Origin: Bacteroidota bacterium
GTDB lineage: Bacteria > Bacteroidota > Rhodothermia > Rhodothermales > Bin80
Assembly: GCA_026709335.1 (NCBI GenBank)
Contig: JAPOTE010000070.1
Location: forward strand, 1 to 64,000
Reading direction: 5' to 3'
DNA: 64,000 nt
Numbering within the stretch: position 1 is the first letter of the stretch; each line of letters opens with the position of its first letter. Positions 43,669-53,015 of the stretch are shown one piece after another. Under the pieces are notes generated by a model. The model saw only the letters and a list, made by a program, of their open reading frames with translations, was not told the origin of the DNA and ran no database searches. Made by a program: the position numbers and the translations under genes.

Positions 43669-44772
43669 TCAAATCAGCAATAAACCGAGGAGGGCTCCCC
43701 CGGCAATTAACCACACTGCATTTACCTTAAGGCGCAGGCTCGCGACGGTAGCGAGCAAAAAGATGAGCATGGATTCCCAGCCGGTCAATACACTGATCCC
43801 CAATCGGATGGTCACCACAAGCATCAGAGCGACCGCACTGACGTTCACTGCATCAAGAAATGTCCCCATAAGTGTTGATTTACGTAAGCGGGGAATGAGT
43901 GGATTCAAAATGCTCACAAACACAAAAGACGGTAAAAATATGGCAGCCGTAGCTATCAAACCACCTTGCCAGCCCCCTAGAAATACACCAATAAATGTTG
44001 CCGTGCTGAGAACTGGTCCAGGTGTAAATTGACCAATGGCGATCGCATCCAATAGTTGTTGTTGAGTCAACCATCCGTAGGTCTGCACCAAGCCACCTTC
44101 AAGAAAAGCAATCAATACATACCCACTCCCATAAAGAACTGCGCCAACCTTCAGAAAAAACCATCCGAGCGTCCAGATACTATACTCCACCTTGGGAGTC
44201 TGGAAAAATCCAAGAAGTAGAGGAGCGATCATGCCTATTGTCGATAGGTGGTGACGCCAGAGGTAAAGCCCTCCCAAGCCAAGTATGCCTCCCAGTAGCA
44301 TGGCGACTACTTCATTGATTCCGAGCAACAGCGCAATGGCTACTGCCACGCCAATAGGAACCAGAGACCATGCTTTGACAGCAGATTTTCCAAGGCGCCA
44401 GAGCGCGCCCAGAATAATTGCCAGTACAGCCGGCTTGATTCCACGAAGGAATGGCTCTACTTCGGGGATTTGGCCATATTCCCCATACAGCCATCCGAGA
44501 GTACCTGTCATCAAAGCAGCGGGTAGGATAAAGCAGAGGCCAGCGACCACCATACCACCAATTCCCCGGCGCTCATAGCCAACATGCATTGCCATTTCAG
44601 TGGAGTTCGGGCCAGGGATCAAATTGGTTGCTCCTACAAGGTCTAGGAAGTGTTCTCTAGTCAGCCACTTTCGTCGAGTAACAACCTCATCGTCGATCAT
44701 GGCAATGACAGCAGCAGGGCCACCAAAACCGATAAGACCTAATTTGAGAAAAAGTCGTATCAGCTCATTCAT
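43669..44772 (-). CDS. chrA: Chromate transporter family protein (long ChrA)
   Basis: A 367-residue CHR-family membrane protein with two homologous halves. The first has LIGFGGPAAVIAMIDDEVV then LVGATNLIPGPNSTEMAMHVGY; the second has FFLKVGAVLYGSGYVLIAFLEGGLV then AIGQFTPGPVLSTATFIG. Both halves carry the family's PGP motif. About ten hydrophobic segments are present. ChrA proteins export chromate, with sulfate as a competing ion, in those tested; others may carry different anions. It is divergent from the small DCC-family gene with about 14 bases between starts. Confidence 0.92.
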   Translation of the reverse strand: MNELIRLFLKLGLIGFGGPAAVIAMIDDEVVTRRKWLTREHFLDLVGATNLIPGPNSTEMAMHVGYERRGIGGMVVAGLCFILPAALMTGTLGWLYGEYGQIPEVEPFLRGIKPAVLAIILGALWRLGKSAVKAWSLVPIGVAVAIALLLGINEVVAMLLGGILGLGGLYLWRHHLSTIGMIAPLLLGFFQTPKVEYSIWTLGWFFLKVGAVLYGSGYVLIAFLEGGLVQTYGWLTQQQLLDAIAIGQFTPGPVLSTATFIGVFLGGWQGGLIATAAIFLPSFVFVSILNPLIPRLRKSTLMGTFLDAVNVSAVALMLVVTIRLGISVLTGWESMLIFLLATVASLRLKVNAVWLIAGGALLGLLLI

Positions 44773-44786
44773 GGATCTACGATTTG

Positions 44787-45116
44787 ATGGCGAAAAAGCC
44801 AGAGATTATTTATGACGGAGAATGTATATTCTGCAATGAGTCAATCAGTTGGCTGCGTAAGCATGATCACAAAGGCCAACTCTCGTATCAAACACTCTTA
44901 CCCGGAGCAACTTGTGTGAAGTTACGCGATGAAGAGGGAACCTGGGAGGCATCTACTGCAGTATTGCGAGCTCTGAGATACCTGGGAGGTGTATGGAGCT
45001 TTCTTGCAAGCGTTCTCATGTTGATCCCGAGGTCAATTCGTGATGGAATTTATCGAATCATTGCGCGGCACAGACACCGGCTTCCCCATTATTGGTTCTG
45101 GAGCAACTCAAAATAA
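44787..45116 (+). CDS. Thiol-disulfide oxidoreductase DCC family (DUF393)
   Basis: A 109-residue protein of the DCC family with the N-terminal YDGECIFCN motif (Cys13 and Cys16), which gives the family its name, and a C-terminal Arg/His-rich tail (RIIARHRHRLPHYWFW). Family members are small membrane-associated or soluble thioredoxin-like proteins with unknown partners. A TTG at 44784 precedes the ATG at 44787. The C-terminal end overlaps the convergent DUF4175 gene by 28 bases. The two cysteines suggest a redox role; nothing more specific can be said. Confidence 0.85.
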   Translation: MAKKPEIIYDGECIFCNESISWLRKHDHKGQLSYQTLLPGATCVKLRDEEGTWEASTAVLRALRYLGGVWSFLASVLMLIPRSIRDGIYRIIARHRHRLPHYWFWSNSK

Positions 45117-48100
45117 CGCTGAATGAGTGCTTGATAATCTTTTGTGTATCCGCTTTCAAGTGCATTCATCAACGCACGCCGCAACTCCTGCTGTGTCATG
45201 TTTTGTTCCAGTAATTCTGGAGGATCAGAGGGTTCAAATTCAGATCCGCGACGTCCTTCACGCGTTTGTTCTCGACCTCTTTCCTGAAGGCTTCGAGATG
45301 CATCAAGCAGTCGGGTCAGAATCTGCTGTTGCCGTTGTCTGGTTGGACGATTTACCTGGCCAGACTGAAATTCTTGAATAGATTCCTCCATTTGCTGTGC
45401 AATACGTTCAAGATCGCCTGCCAACTGATTCACCAGGTCACGTTCTTTAGCCATTTCAGTAAGTTGGCGGCGCATTGCTTCCTGTTGTGCAGCAATCTGC
45501 TGTAGGCGTTCCTGCATATCTGTGCTCAGTCGCTCGCCAGGCTCCATTCCCAATAGATCCTCAAGCGCCTGATTCAACTGATCCTGCTGACCGGCCATTT
45601 GTTGAAGTTGCTGAATCATCTGCTCCATAGACATTCCGCTACCACTGTTTGAAGATGAGGAATTCATCAATTGATTCAACAGGTCGCTCAGAAGAAGAGC
45701 CAGATTGTTCAGGCTGGTCATTGCCTGAGACGCATGAGATTCCGCAGCGTTATTGTTTCGTTCTGTGAGTGATTCTGTCGAGGCAGACATATTCAACATG
45801 GATTCTCCTGCAAGCTGTTGAATATTTCGCGAAAGCTGTGGCAAACTTCGAGCCAACGATTGTAGTGAATCCGCAATGACGGAGTTGCCAGTTGACAGAA
45901 TGGATTGTTCGCGTGCAAAGTCGCGCAATAACGGGCTTTCTCGAGTAGCCTCAGCAATCTGATGGCGCAAATTCTCCTGATCGTGAGAGAGTCTCAGAAC
46001 ATTACTTAAGATTAACTTGAGTGCAGCGGTATTAATCTGCATTTGCTGTCCGGTCATTCCGCTCTGAACGTTCTGGAGATCGGATTGCAGTTGTTGCATA
46101 CTCTGACTCATCTGCTCCTGTCCCTGATTCGCCTGTTGCATCTGGCCTGCTTGCATTTGCTGGGCATTTTGCTGCATACTCTCGGGAAGCTCCTGATTTT
46201 GTGTATCCTGATTCAGTTGATCCATCTGTGCCATAGGCGCGTTCTGGAGTTCCTTCATTCGATCAACGATTTCTTCCATTTTTGCCTCAAGTGAAGACAT
46301 TTCCTCGGAGGCCTGTTGCTGTTCTTCTATCAGTGTATCAAAATCATCAGAGGGTTCATCGGCCCCCGTCTCTTCTGCAAGCTTTTCCTGAACCTGTTGC
46401 AGGTCTTCTGCTCGTCTGGCAGCTTCTTCTAGTTGCTGTTGCACCTGAAAATTTTTGAATAGCTCCAAAGTTCGCTCCATACGCTCCCTGAACATTTCTT
46501 CATTAAATTCAAACTTATCCAGTGATTCCAGCATCGAGGCAGGATCAAGTTCAGAGAGTGATTCCTGTAATTCCTGAAGTGCTTCTATCAGTTCAGGGGA
46601 ATTGATTTCCTCAGTCACGTTCTGAAGTTCTTGGAATAGGTCAAGTAATTCATCACTGACTAAGTCATGCTCTTCCATCTGCTGGGCCGCTTCCGCCATA
46701 TTGCTAGCGAGTTCATCCACACGATTTTGCAATTCTTGTTGCGTTTGCTGAAGTTCTTCAAGATTTTGGCGATCATCCCAGCTGGCGTCCTGTTTTCTGC
46801 GTAATTCATCCCGCAACTCGTCAAATTGCTTCCGAACCTGTTCTGTATCATCCAGGAGAGATTCAAGGCCAGATTCCGTCTCGTCCTGTGTGGATTCAAG
46901 AGCTTCGTATCGTTCTGTAATTGAAGGAAGATATAATTCTTGTGTGCGGCTGGATGTTTTTTTTGGACCACTGTAGCCGTCATTGTCCCAAATCGTCACA
47001 AAATAACTGATTGCATCACCAGGCACGATGTCAAGTTTCGTAGTCAGATCCAAATCCCACAGGTACTGAACTTCCCCTGAGGCAGGGAGCGGAAGGATTA
47101 ATTCTTTAAAGGATTCCATTACATCTCCAAAGCGATTATCGGACAGACGCCAGGAAAGAGAAAATCGTGAAAAACCAAAGTCATCCTGAACACGAATCGT
47201 CAAGGGGGCGAGCAGATCAAAACCCAATTCCGTGCGCTCGGCTGGAGAGGTGATTTCAATTGAAGGAGAACGATCTGCGATTGGGGTGACCGAATAACTG
47301 ATTGGGTCAAGGTTACGGATATCATTGGGAGATTCAATCAAGATCCTGTAATTCATATCATGATGAACCACGAATGCCCCTGTCATATCATTCAGGATCA
47401 CATCGCTTAGGTTTGAATCGAAAGAGAGCCACGCACGGGAGTCGGGAATACTGGATCGAATCTGCATGTGCACACTTGTCCCCTGAAGTGCAGTGATATT
47501 GCCAATTCCAGGGGGTAACTGCTCATATGGAAGGCCAGTATAGTCAGGAGGGTGCAAGGTAATCTGAAGGTTTCGCATTACCGGTCGGTCAATCACGGAA
47601 ACCTGGTACCAATCAGATTCCACAGGACCGGACGTAACACGGTATCTGAAAGGGAAACGAAGATTGTTTTCCTGATGAAGAAACTTACCCGGCGAATCGG
47701 CCGCAACCGTTACTGATCGTGCCGTACGTTCTCCATGTACTCCGAGTTCAAAGATGATAGATTTCGGCAGATCGACTCCGATTGCCTCAGCACTAATTGC
47801 GAGGGAATCTCCTTTGGTTACCTCAGTATTCCCCGGCATAATGGTAAATGTGAATGGGGCAGGGCGCTCAAAGGTGGTTCCTGGCGAAAAAAGACGTACG
47901 GATGCGCCTCGAAAACCATTTGGAGCTGCAAGAACGAGGATTACAATGAGTCCAAGCGGAATCACAGTATATTGACTCCAGAACACAGATCGCCGCCAAT
48001 CAAATTTCTTTAAAAGTGAACGCTGTGATACTTCAGTATCAAGTATCTGTACAGCATGATCTACCAGCGGTTGTGGAGATGGGCTTCCAGAACCATCGCA

Positions 48101-48451
48101 TAATTCAAGTAGGCAGACTAATTGATTTTGAAGAACAGGTTGCTCTTTGGTCACAATCCGTGCAATTCTTCTGTAATTCGATCGCTTGAACCATCCCGTA
48201 AGCCAGGGGCGGATGACGAGCCAGACTAGGAGAAGGCTACTAGCAGTCACCCAAATCCAGAACAGTACGCTACGCCAACCCGTTGGCATCCAGAGGCGCA
48301 TCTCGATAAACAAGAGCAACGCAAACCCGCTCGCGACAGTAAGAATGAGTAAAGCAAATCCGGCGGCAATGTGTTCGGTAATCAGTCGATTCCAGCATAT
48401 TCGCAGCTGGGTCTGAATTTTATGCAGAATGTATCTGGACTCATTACTCAT
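45089..48451 (-). CDS. DUF4175-family membrane protein with long Gln/Glu-rich coiled coil
   Basis: A protein of about 1120 residues with three predicted transmembrane segments in the first 170 residues (about 28-50, 60-82, 150-168) and a large beta-rich region (about 200-500) with SVTPIADRSPSIEITSPAERTELGFDLLAPL. A very long stretch rich in Gln, Glu, Met and Leu follows (about 510-1090), predicted to be coiled coil. It ends in ALESGYTKDYQALIQRYFELLQN. This is the DUF4175 architecture found in Bacteroidota and Proteobacteria. Function is unknown; it is probably an inner-membrane protein with an extended periplasmic region. The frame continues six bases upstream through GTG-TTG; the ATG at 48451 is preferred. 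Confidence 0.82.
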   Translation of the reverse strand: MSNESRYILHKIQTQLRICWNRLITEHIAAGFALLILTVASGFALLLFIEMRLWMPTGWRSVLFWIWVTASSLLLVWLVIRPWLTGWFKRSNYRRIARIVTKEQPVLQNQLVCLLELCDGSGSPSPQPLVDHAVQILDTEVSQRSLLKKFDWRRSVFWSQYTVIPLGLIVILVLAAPNGFRGASVRLFSPGTTFERPAPFTFTIMPGNTEVTKGDSLAISAEAIGVDLPKSIIFELGVHGERTARSVTVAADSPGKFLHQENNLRFPFRYRVTSGPVESDWYQVSVIDRPVMRNLQITLHPPDYTGLPYEQLPPGIGNITALQGTSVHMQIRSSIPDSRAWLSFDSNLSDVILNDMTGAFVVHHDMNYRILIESPNDIRNLDPISYSVTPIADRSPSIEITSPAERTELGFDLLAPLTIRVQDDFGFSRFSLSWRLSDNRFGDVMESFKELILPLPASGEVQYLWDLDLTTKLDIVPGDAISYFVTIWDNDGYSGPKKTSSRTQELYLPSITERYEALESTQDETESGLESLLDDTEQVRKQFDELRDELRRKQDASWDDRQNLEELQQTQQELQNRVDELASNMAEAAQQMEEHDLVSDELLDLFQELQNVTEEINSPELIEALQELQESLSELDPASMLESLDKFEFNEEMFRERMERTLELFKNFQVQQQLEEAARRAEDLQQVQEKLAEETGADEPSDDFDTLIEEQQQASEEMSSLEAKMEEIVDRMKELQNAPMAQMDQLNQDTQNQELPESMQQNAQQMQAGQMQQANQGQEQMSQSMQQLQSDLQNVQSGMTGQQMQINTAALKLILSNVLRLSHDQENLRHQIAEATRESPLLRDFAREQSILSTGNSVIADSLQSLARSLPQLSRNIQQLAGESMLNMSASTESLTERNNNAAESHASQAMTSLNNLALLLSDLLNQLMNSSSSNSGSGMSMEQMIQQLQQMAGQQDQLNQALEDLLGMEPGERLSTDMQERLQQIAAQQEAMRRQLTEMAKERDLVNQLAGDLERIAQQMEESIQEFQSGQVNRPTRQRQQQILTRLLDASRSLQERGREQTREGRRGSEFEPSDPPELLEQNMTQQELRRALMNALESGYTKDYQALIQRYFELLQNQ

Positions 48452-48549
48452 CAACACGGTTTACCACTTTTGACTCTGGTGGTTTCGAGAATTTTTATGT
48501 TCGTTCATAGAGGATAACCCTATATTTCATTATTGATCACTAAATCCAA

Positions 48550-49812
48550 ATGCTTGACTGTATTTCAATTATTCTTGGAGGCGGCGCTGGTTCGCGTTTA
48601 TTTCCGCTCACATTGCTTCGTTCAAAGCCTGCCGTTCCCTTAGCAGGAAAATATCGATTGATTGATGTTCCGGTTTCAAACTGTATCAATTCCAATATCA
48701 ATAAAATCTTTGTACTGACCCAATTCAACTCCGCCAGCCTGAATCGGCATTTAGCTCATACCTATCGATTTGATAATTATCGTCGGGGATTTGTGACTGT
48801 TATGGCCGCAGAACAGACGCAGCGTTCTGCCAACTGGTTTCAAGGTACAGCTGATGCAGTTCGCCAGTGTATTCCGCACGTTTCAATTTATCGTCAGAAG
48901 TATGTATTGATCCTTTCAGGCGATCAACTTTATTCGATGGATTATCGAAAAATTGTAGAGCGCCATATCGCCAGCGAAGCGGCAGTTACCATTGCAACGA
49001 TTCCGGTTACAGCAGAAGATGCTCCCGGCTTTGGCATTTTGAAAACCAATGAAGAGCAAGTGATCACTGAATTTTGTGAGAAGCCTCAGGATCTTACAGG
49101 AAAAGCGAGCACGGTCAGTGAATCAATGAAAACTGCGGGACGTGTATATCTGGCATCTATGGGGATCTATGTATTTAACAGTGAGCTTCTATTTGAGGCG
49201 CTTGACATGTATCCGAATGATCATGATTTTGGGAAGCAAATCATCCCGCGAGCAATCAAAAAGGCTAAAGTGCTTAGTTATCCATTTGAAGGATATTGGA
49301 GCGACATAGGTACTATTCGATCGTATTATGATGCCAGTTTAATGCTTGCCGAGCCTCATCCCGGATTCAATATTTATGATCCCAACATGAGGTTGTACAC
49401 AAATGCTCGAATGCTTGGCCCAGCAAAAATGTCCGGAGCAAAACTTACCAACAGCCTTGTGTCTGAGGGAAGCATGATTGGCAATAGTGCTATCACCAGA
49501 TCTGTAATAGGAATTCGTTCGTACATTGGCGATCATACTACAATCCGCGATTCAGTTGTTTTAGGTGCAGATTATTATCCTTGGCATGGCACTGCTTCTC
49601 GCGAACGTGTTGAGGGTCCAGAGCATCCGGGCGTGGGAGATCATACATTTATTGAAGGTACGATTATAGATAAGAATGTTCGAATTGGTAATCAGTGCAT
49701 CATACGCAATAAGGAAGGCGTAGAAGAACATGATGGAGAGAATTATTACATCCGTGATGGGATCGTTGTAATTCCTAAAAATGTCACAATTCCAGATGAA
49801 ACTGTAATATGA
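48550..49812 (+). CDS. glgC: Glucose-1-phosphate adenylyltransferase
   Basis: A 420-residue ADP-glucose pyrophosphorylase. It has the nucleotide-binding GGGAGSRLFPLT near the N-terminus, KPAVPLAGKYRLIDVPVSNC, the GDQLYSMDY site, and the sugar-phosphate site around EFCEKP, with left-handed beta-helix repeats at the C-terminus. The length and N-terminus resemble the cyanobacterial/plant type. The enzyme makes ADP-glucose for glycogen synthesis. Its stop overlaps the start of the lipoprotein gene (ATGATG over TGA), so the three genes through the TonB receptor may be one transcript, although the others have no clear link to glycogen. Confidence 0.95.
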   Translation: MLDCISIILGGGAGSRLFPLTLLRSKPAVPLAGKYRLIDVPVSNCINSNINKIFVLTQFNSASLNRHLAHTYRFDNYRRGFVTVMAAEQTQRSANWFQGTADAVRQCIPHVSIYRQKYVLILSGDQLYSMDYRKIVERHIASEAAVTIATIPVTAEDAPGFGILKTNEEQVITEFCEKPQDLTGKASTVSESMKTAGRVYLASMGIYVFNSELLFEALDMYPNDHDFGKQIIPRAIKKAKVLSYPFEGYWSDIGTIRSYYDASLMLAEPHPGFNIYDPNMRLYTNARMLGPAKMSGAKLTNSLVSEGSMIGNSAITRSVIGIRSYIGDHTTIRDSVVLGADYYPWHGTASRERVEGPEHPGVGDHTFIEGTIIDKNVRIGNQCIIRNKEGVEEHDGENYYIRDGIVVIPKNVTIPDETVI

Positions 49813-50384
49813 TGCAACTGCTCGCGAGAACACATTGGTGGAGTCCAATGATCATTGGACTATTAGTTTTAACGGGGTGCAGAACTTACGGGGGTGGTAC
49901 AGATGATCAAGTTGCAGAAGCCTTGATCGTAATAACGCAGCAATTGGAAGCCGAGGTAAGTGGTATAGAAATCGAGTCAGATATGCTGGCAGAAGCCTCT
50001 GTACTTAATCCTGAATTAATTCCCTACACGGAACGTATGAAGTCCATTAGTTCCGAATATGTAGAGATGATCAAAAAACAGAAAAAGATCATCAAGGAGG
50101 CCACTTCGGTTGAAGATAATTTCCTGACCAATTGGGTTGGGCGTGATCGCTACCGAGAATTACATCGTACACTTGGTGCAATCATTAGTGAACGAGAGCT
50201 GAAGCAAATCAAGAGGCAATTGCTCTATCAGGATATGAGGGAACATATAGAAGATGTTAGTGCAGGCATGCAAGCAAGTGAAGAAGGCCGCTTGCAAATC
50301 AGACCGCACTATTATAATCGGCCGCAGATAGCTGTAGATTTTCGTAATTTGCTGGCCGATATAGACGTTGAGCCTACAGATTGA
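49809..50384 (+). CDS. Lipoprotein of unknown function
   Basis: A 191-residue lipoprotein with a lipobox at Cys24 (LLVLTGC). The mature part is mostly helical and charged (AEALIVITQQLEAEV, then YVEMIKKQKKIIKEAT, then RELHRTLGAIISERELKQIKRQLLYQDMREHI). No family was recognised. It begins inside the glgC stop (ATG at 49809 or 49812) and ends overlapping the possible TTG start of the TonB receptor. A role as an accessory lipoprotein of that receptor is possible from position only. Confidence 0.75.
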   Translation: MMQLLARTHWWSPMIIGLLVLTGCRTYGGGTDDQVAEALIVITQQLEAEVSGIEIESDMLAEASVLNPELIPYTERMKSISSEYVEMIKKQKKIIKEATSVEDNFLTNWVGRDRYRELHRTLGAIISERELKQIKRQLLYQDMREHIEDVSAGMQASEEGRLQIRPHYYNRPQIAVDFRNLLADIDVEPTD

Positions 50385-52399
50385 CCTCGAATCGCATACA
50401 GCTCATTGCTCTTGGACGCATGATCCTGAGGGTATTGCTTTGTTTGTGTGTTACTGGGATTGTTCAAGCCCAGACCCCAACCGACTCATTAATTCACTAT
50501 GAGTTGGGAGATATCATTGTGCATCCAGCGGGAGCCCCCTCTGATATTTCATCTACTTCCACGACCCAATATGTTCGCCTTGCAGGGATTTCGCAATCAG
50601 ATGCCCCTTCCATAGATCAAGTCTTTCGCCTGATTCCATCCGCTCATTTGCAGACGAATTCAAGGGGGGAGTCGCTGGTTTATTTGCGTGGATCAGGGGA
50701 GCGTCAAGTGAGTTTGTTTTTTGACGGAGCATTACTCAACATCCCTTGGGATAATCGTATGGATCTGAGCCTGATTCCTGCCGAGGTTGTGGGTGAAATT
50801 TCAATTTCCAAAGGAGTTCCATCGGTTCTTTATGGGGCGAATGTGTTGGGCGGAGCGATCAATATGACATCTAGGCAGCTTCGTAATCCAGGGAGGTTTT
50901 CGCAGGTATCTGGAATTCTGGGCTCACAAAATTCGCAGCAGGCTCGGATGACTTGGCTACGTAACACGCAGCGTTTTCAGACGACCTTTTTTGTGGGGAT
51001 TTCGAATCAAGATGGATACACCTTGCCGCATGACCTGGATTTACCATATAGCCAGGAATCAGAGGATCTTCGAACCAACACAGATCGACGGATGCGATCT
51101 GCATTCGGGCAATTTGCATTTAATGTTGAGAGGGGAGGGAAAATCGGGGTCTCTCTCTTTCGATTTGATGGCAAAAAGGGAATTGCGCCTGAGGGCCATC
51201 TTGATCCGGCAAGTGCTCATGTTCGGTATTGGAGATATCCGGACTGGGGGACAAGCATGGCGATTCTTAGTGGTGAGTTTCCCTTTGAGAATGGAACCTT
51301 GCGTGGTGCAGCATGGGTGAGTCGTTTTGGTCAGACTATCGCACAATACTCTGATAAATCGTATTCCATGCAACGTCAGACTCAGATGGATCAAGATGAT
51401 ACCTATGGAATGCGTCTTTCCTATTCGCATGGTTTTTCGAGTTCTCGCTCTCTTCAGGCAGCAGTTAATCTGATGTCTTCCAGCCATGAACAAGGAGATC
51501 TTGAAATTGGACAGCAAGGACTGTACAGGGATTTCTCACAGCGTATTATGAGCACGGGGCTAGAATATAGCATGGGTGGCCCGGTGAATTTGGTCGTGGG
51601 TGCGAGTATGGACGTTCTTACAACTCCAAAGACCGGTGATAAGCCCGAACGCGGCCCACAGATGAGTGTTGGAGCTACAATAGGTCTTTCTCACGAAACT
51701 TCTTCCGATGTAACTATTAGAGGCGTTCTGGGGAGAAAAACCCGGTTTCCAACTATGCGAGAGCTTTTTGGTGAAGCATTAGGGCGTTTTTTATTGAATC
51801 CAAACCTTAATCCTGAGTCTTCCATTTTATCAGAGCTAGCAATCAGGGTGGATCGCAATGAGATGGTAGTAGAGGCAATTGCCTTCTTTAACAGAACCCG
51901 CAATACGATTGGGCAGCAAATGGTAGTTCTTGAGGGAGAATCACGCGCTAGGCGCCAGCGGATAAATCTTAATGGTAGCCGGGTATTAGGACTTGAGACC
52001 ACATTCAATTTTCGTGTTATTCGCAATCTGCTGCTGGACTGTAGTTTGACTACAATGCATGCTCGAGAGTTGAATTCGAGGGGTACCAGACCACTTATTG
52101 AAAAACCTTCCTGGATCGGGATGTGTAATGTTAATTATCGACCTGGTGCGGGGTTTTCAATAATTCTTGAGAGCCAATATTCTGGTCGAGCATATGGATT
52201 GGGAAAAGGAAACGGATTGATCTCGCTTCCCAGCTCTCTTGTGACGAACACTCGTGTATCTTGGTTGATGTTGTATAGGCAGTATTCCGCAGAGTTATTT
52301 AGTAGAATCAATAACCTGACCGACGAGATCGTACTCCCACAACTAGGCCTCCCTGGCCCCGGTCGAACATTACATGTGGGATTTCAAGTTACATTTTAA
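50381..52399 (+). CDS. TonB-dependent outer-membrane receptor
   Basis: A protein of about 670 residues with a signal peptide (ILRVLLCLCVTGIVQAQ), a plug domain (about 45-165: IDQVFRLIPSAHLQTNSRGESLVYLRGSG, then NVLGGAINMTSR) and a C-terminal 22-strand barrel ending in an aromatic residue (LHVGFQVTF). The frame may start at TTG 50381, overlapping the lipoprotein stop, or at ATG 50420, which gives a more usual signal peptide. It brings siderophores, cobalamin or other large solutes across the outer membrane with TonB energy. No SusD or ABC genes are next to it, so the ligand is unknown. Confidence 0.9.
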   Translation: MTSNRIQLIALGRMILRVLLCLCVTGIVQAQTPTDSLIHYELGDIIVHPAGAPSDISSTSTTQYVRLAGISQSDAPSIDQVFRLIPSAHLQTNSRGESLVYLRGSGERQVSLFFDGALLNIPWDNRMDLSLIPAEVVGEISISKGVPSVLYGANVLGGAINMTSRQLRNPGRFSQVSGILGSQNSQQARMTWLRNTQRFQTTFFVGISNQDGYTLPHDLDLPYSQESEDLRTNTDRRMRSAFGQFAFNVERGGKIGVSLFRFDGKKGIAPEGHLDPASAHVRYWRYPDWGTSMAILSGEFPFENGTLRGAAWVSRFGQTIAQYSDKSYSMQRQTQMDQDDTYGMRLSYSHGFSSSRSLQAAVNLMSSSHEQGDLEIGQQGLYRDFSQRIMSTGLEYSMGGPVNLVVGASMDVLTTPKTGDKPERGPQMSVGATIGLSHETSSDVTIRGVLGRKTRFPTMRELFGEALGRFLLNPNLNPESSILSELAIRVDRNEMVVEAIAFFNRTRNTIGQQMVVLEGESRARRQRINLNGSRVLGLETTFNFRVIRNLLLDCSLTTMHARELNSRGTRPLIEKPSWIGMCNVNYRPGAGFSIILESQYSGRAYGLGKGNGLISLPSSLVTNTRVSWLMLYRQYSAELFSRINNLTDEIVLPQLGLPGPGRTLHVGFQVTF

Positions 52400-52475
52400 G
52401 GGGGTGGTGTTGGGTGGACAGCAATTGTCCATAAAATACCCGAGATAGCAAAACGTCCTGCTTGAAAAATCAACC

Positions 52476-52739
52476 TTAGGTTATGGTAGTCAATCGTTGC
52501 TGTCCATCAATGACAAGAAACCCCCAATTCCTTTGTTCATGAATCACCAAGGTTCCCATAAAGTGATGCTCTTGTGACCCGATAGATCTTAATTCAAGAA
52601 TGCCGTTCCATAGGTTTTCCCACTGCTCTTCGAACCATGAGTAATCGCGATGATATGGTGGTAAGCTGAAAGACTTACCGTTACCGATTAAGTCCTGATA
52701 GTTGATTGTGCCAGGATACAACACATTCGTTTTTGTCAT
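52476..52739 (-). pseudogene. N-terminal fragment of a DUF262 (GmrSD-type) protein
   Basis: An 87-residue open frame matching only the N-terminal part of DUF262 proteins: FSLPPYHRDYSWFEEQWENLW, then HHFMGTLVI, and the diagnostic VIDGQQRLTTI, after which it stops immediately. DUF262 proteins, such as the GmrS part of GmrSD, are usually 500 residues or more and act in restriction of modified phage DNA. The rest of the gene is absent from both flanks. It is a truncated relic of a defence-type gene and is unlikely to be active. Confidence 0.8.
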
Positions 52740-53015
52740 CAGAACCTCATCAAACTCTCTTTATGTGTTCAAATCCGGAACTTCCTGCTTTATGCAGAGA
52801 AAGGAAACTACGGTAAAAAGACAATGATATATAGCCTTCTTTATGAAGGTTCTACCTATGAAATAAGATTTCGCGCTCGAGAATAAATTTGTTTTCTGTA
52901 TGACATAAGGCAGAGTCGAAGTCACTACAGTAATCCGAATGGAATGTCAAGCGAGCGAATACCTAATGAATGCCATGAGTATGTAGAGGTGCTTGAAAAT
53001 CAGTTCAATAGATGA
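52740..53015. other. Intergenic region beside the DUF262 relic
   Basis: No gene is apparent in these 276 bases. The sequence contains no continuation of the DUF262 domain. A small CTTC-TTTAT-GAAG hairpin occurs near 52830-52850. The region may mark the edge of a deleted element, but no direct repeats or transposase remains were found. Confidence 0.3.

Noticed and set aside
45800-46400. Repeat array in the Gln-rich region of the DUF4175 gene
   Set aside because: The CAG/CTG-like richness reflects glutamine and leucine codons in a coiled coil. No fixed-length DNA repeat unit or CRISPR-like spacing was seen.
52415-52431. Hairpin TGGACA-GCAAT-TGTCCA after the TonB receptor as a terminator
   Set aside because: The stem is only six pairs and no T-run follows on the receptor strand. 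It may be a weak bidirectional structure at most.
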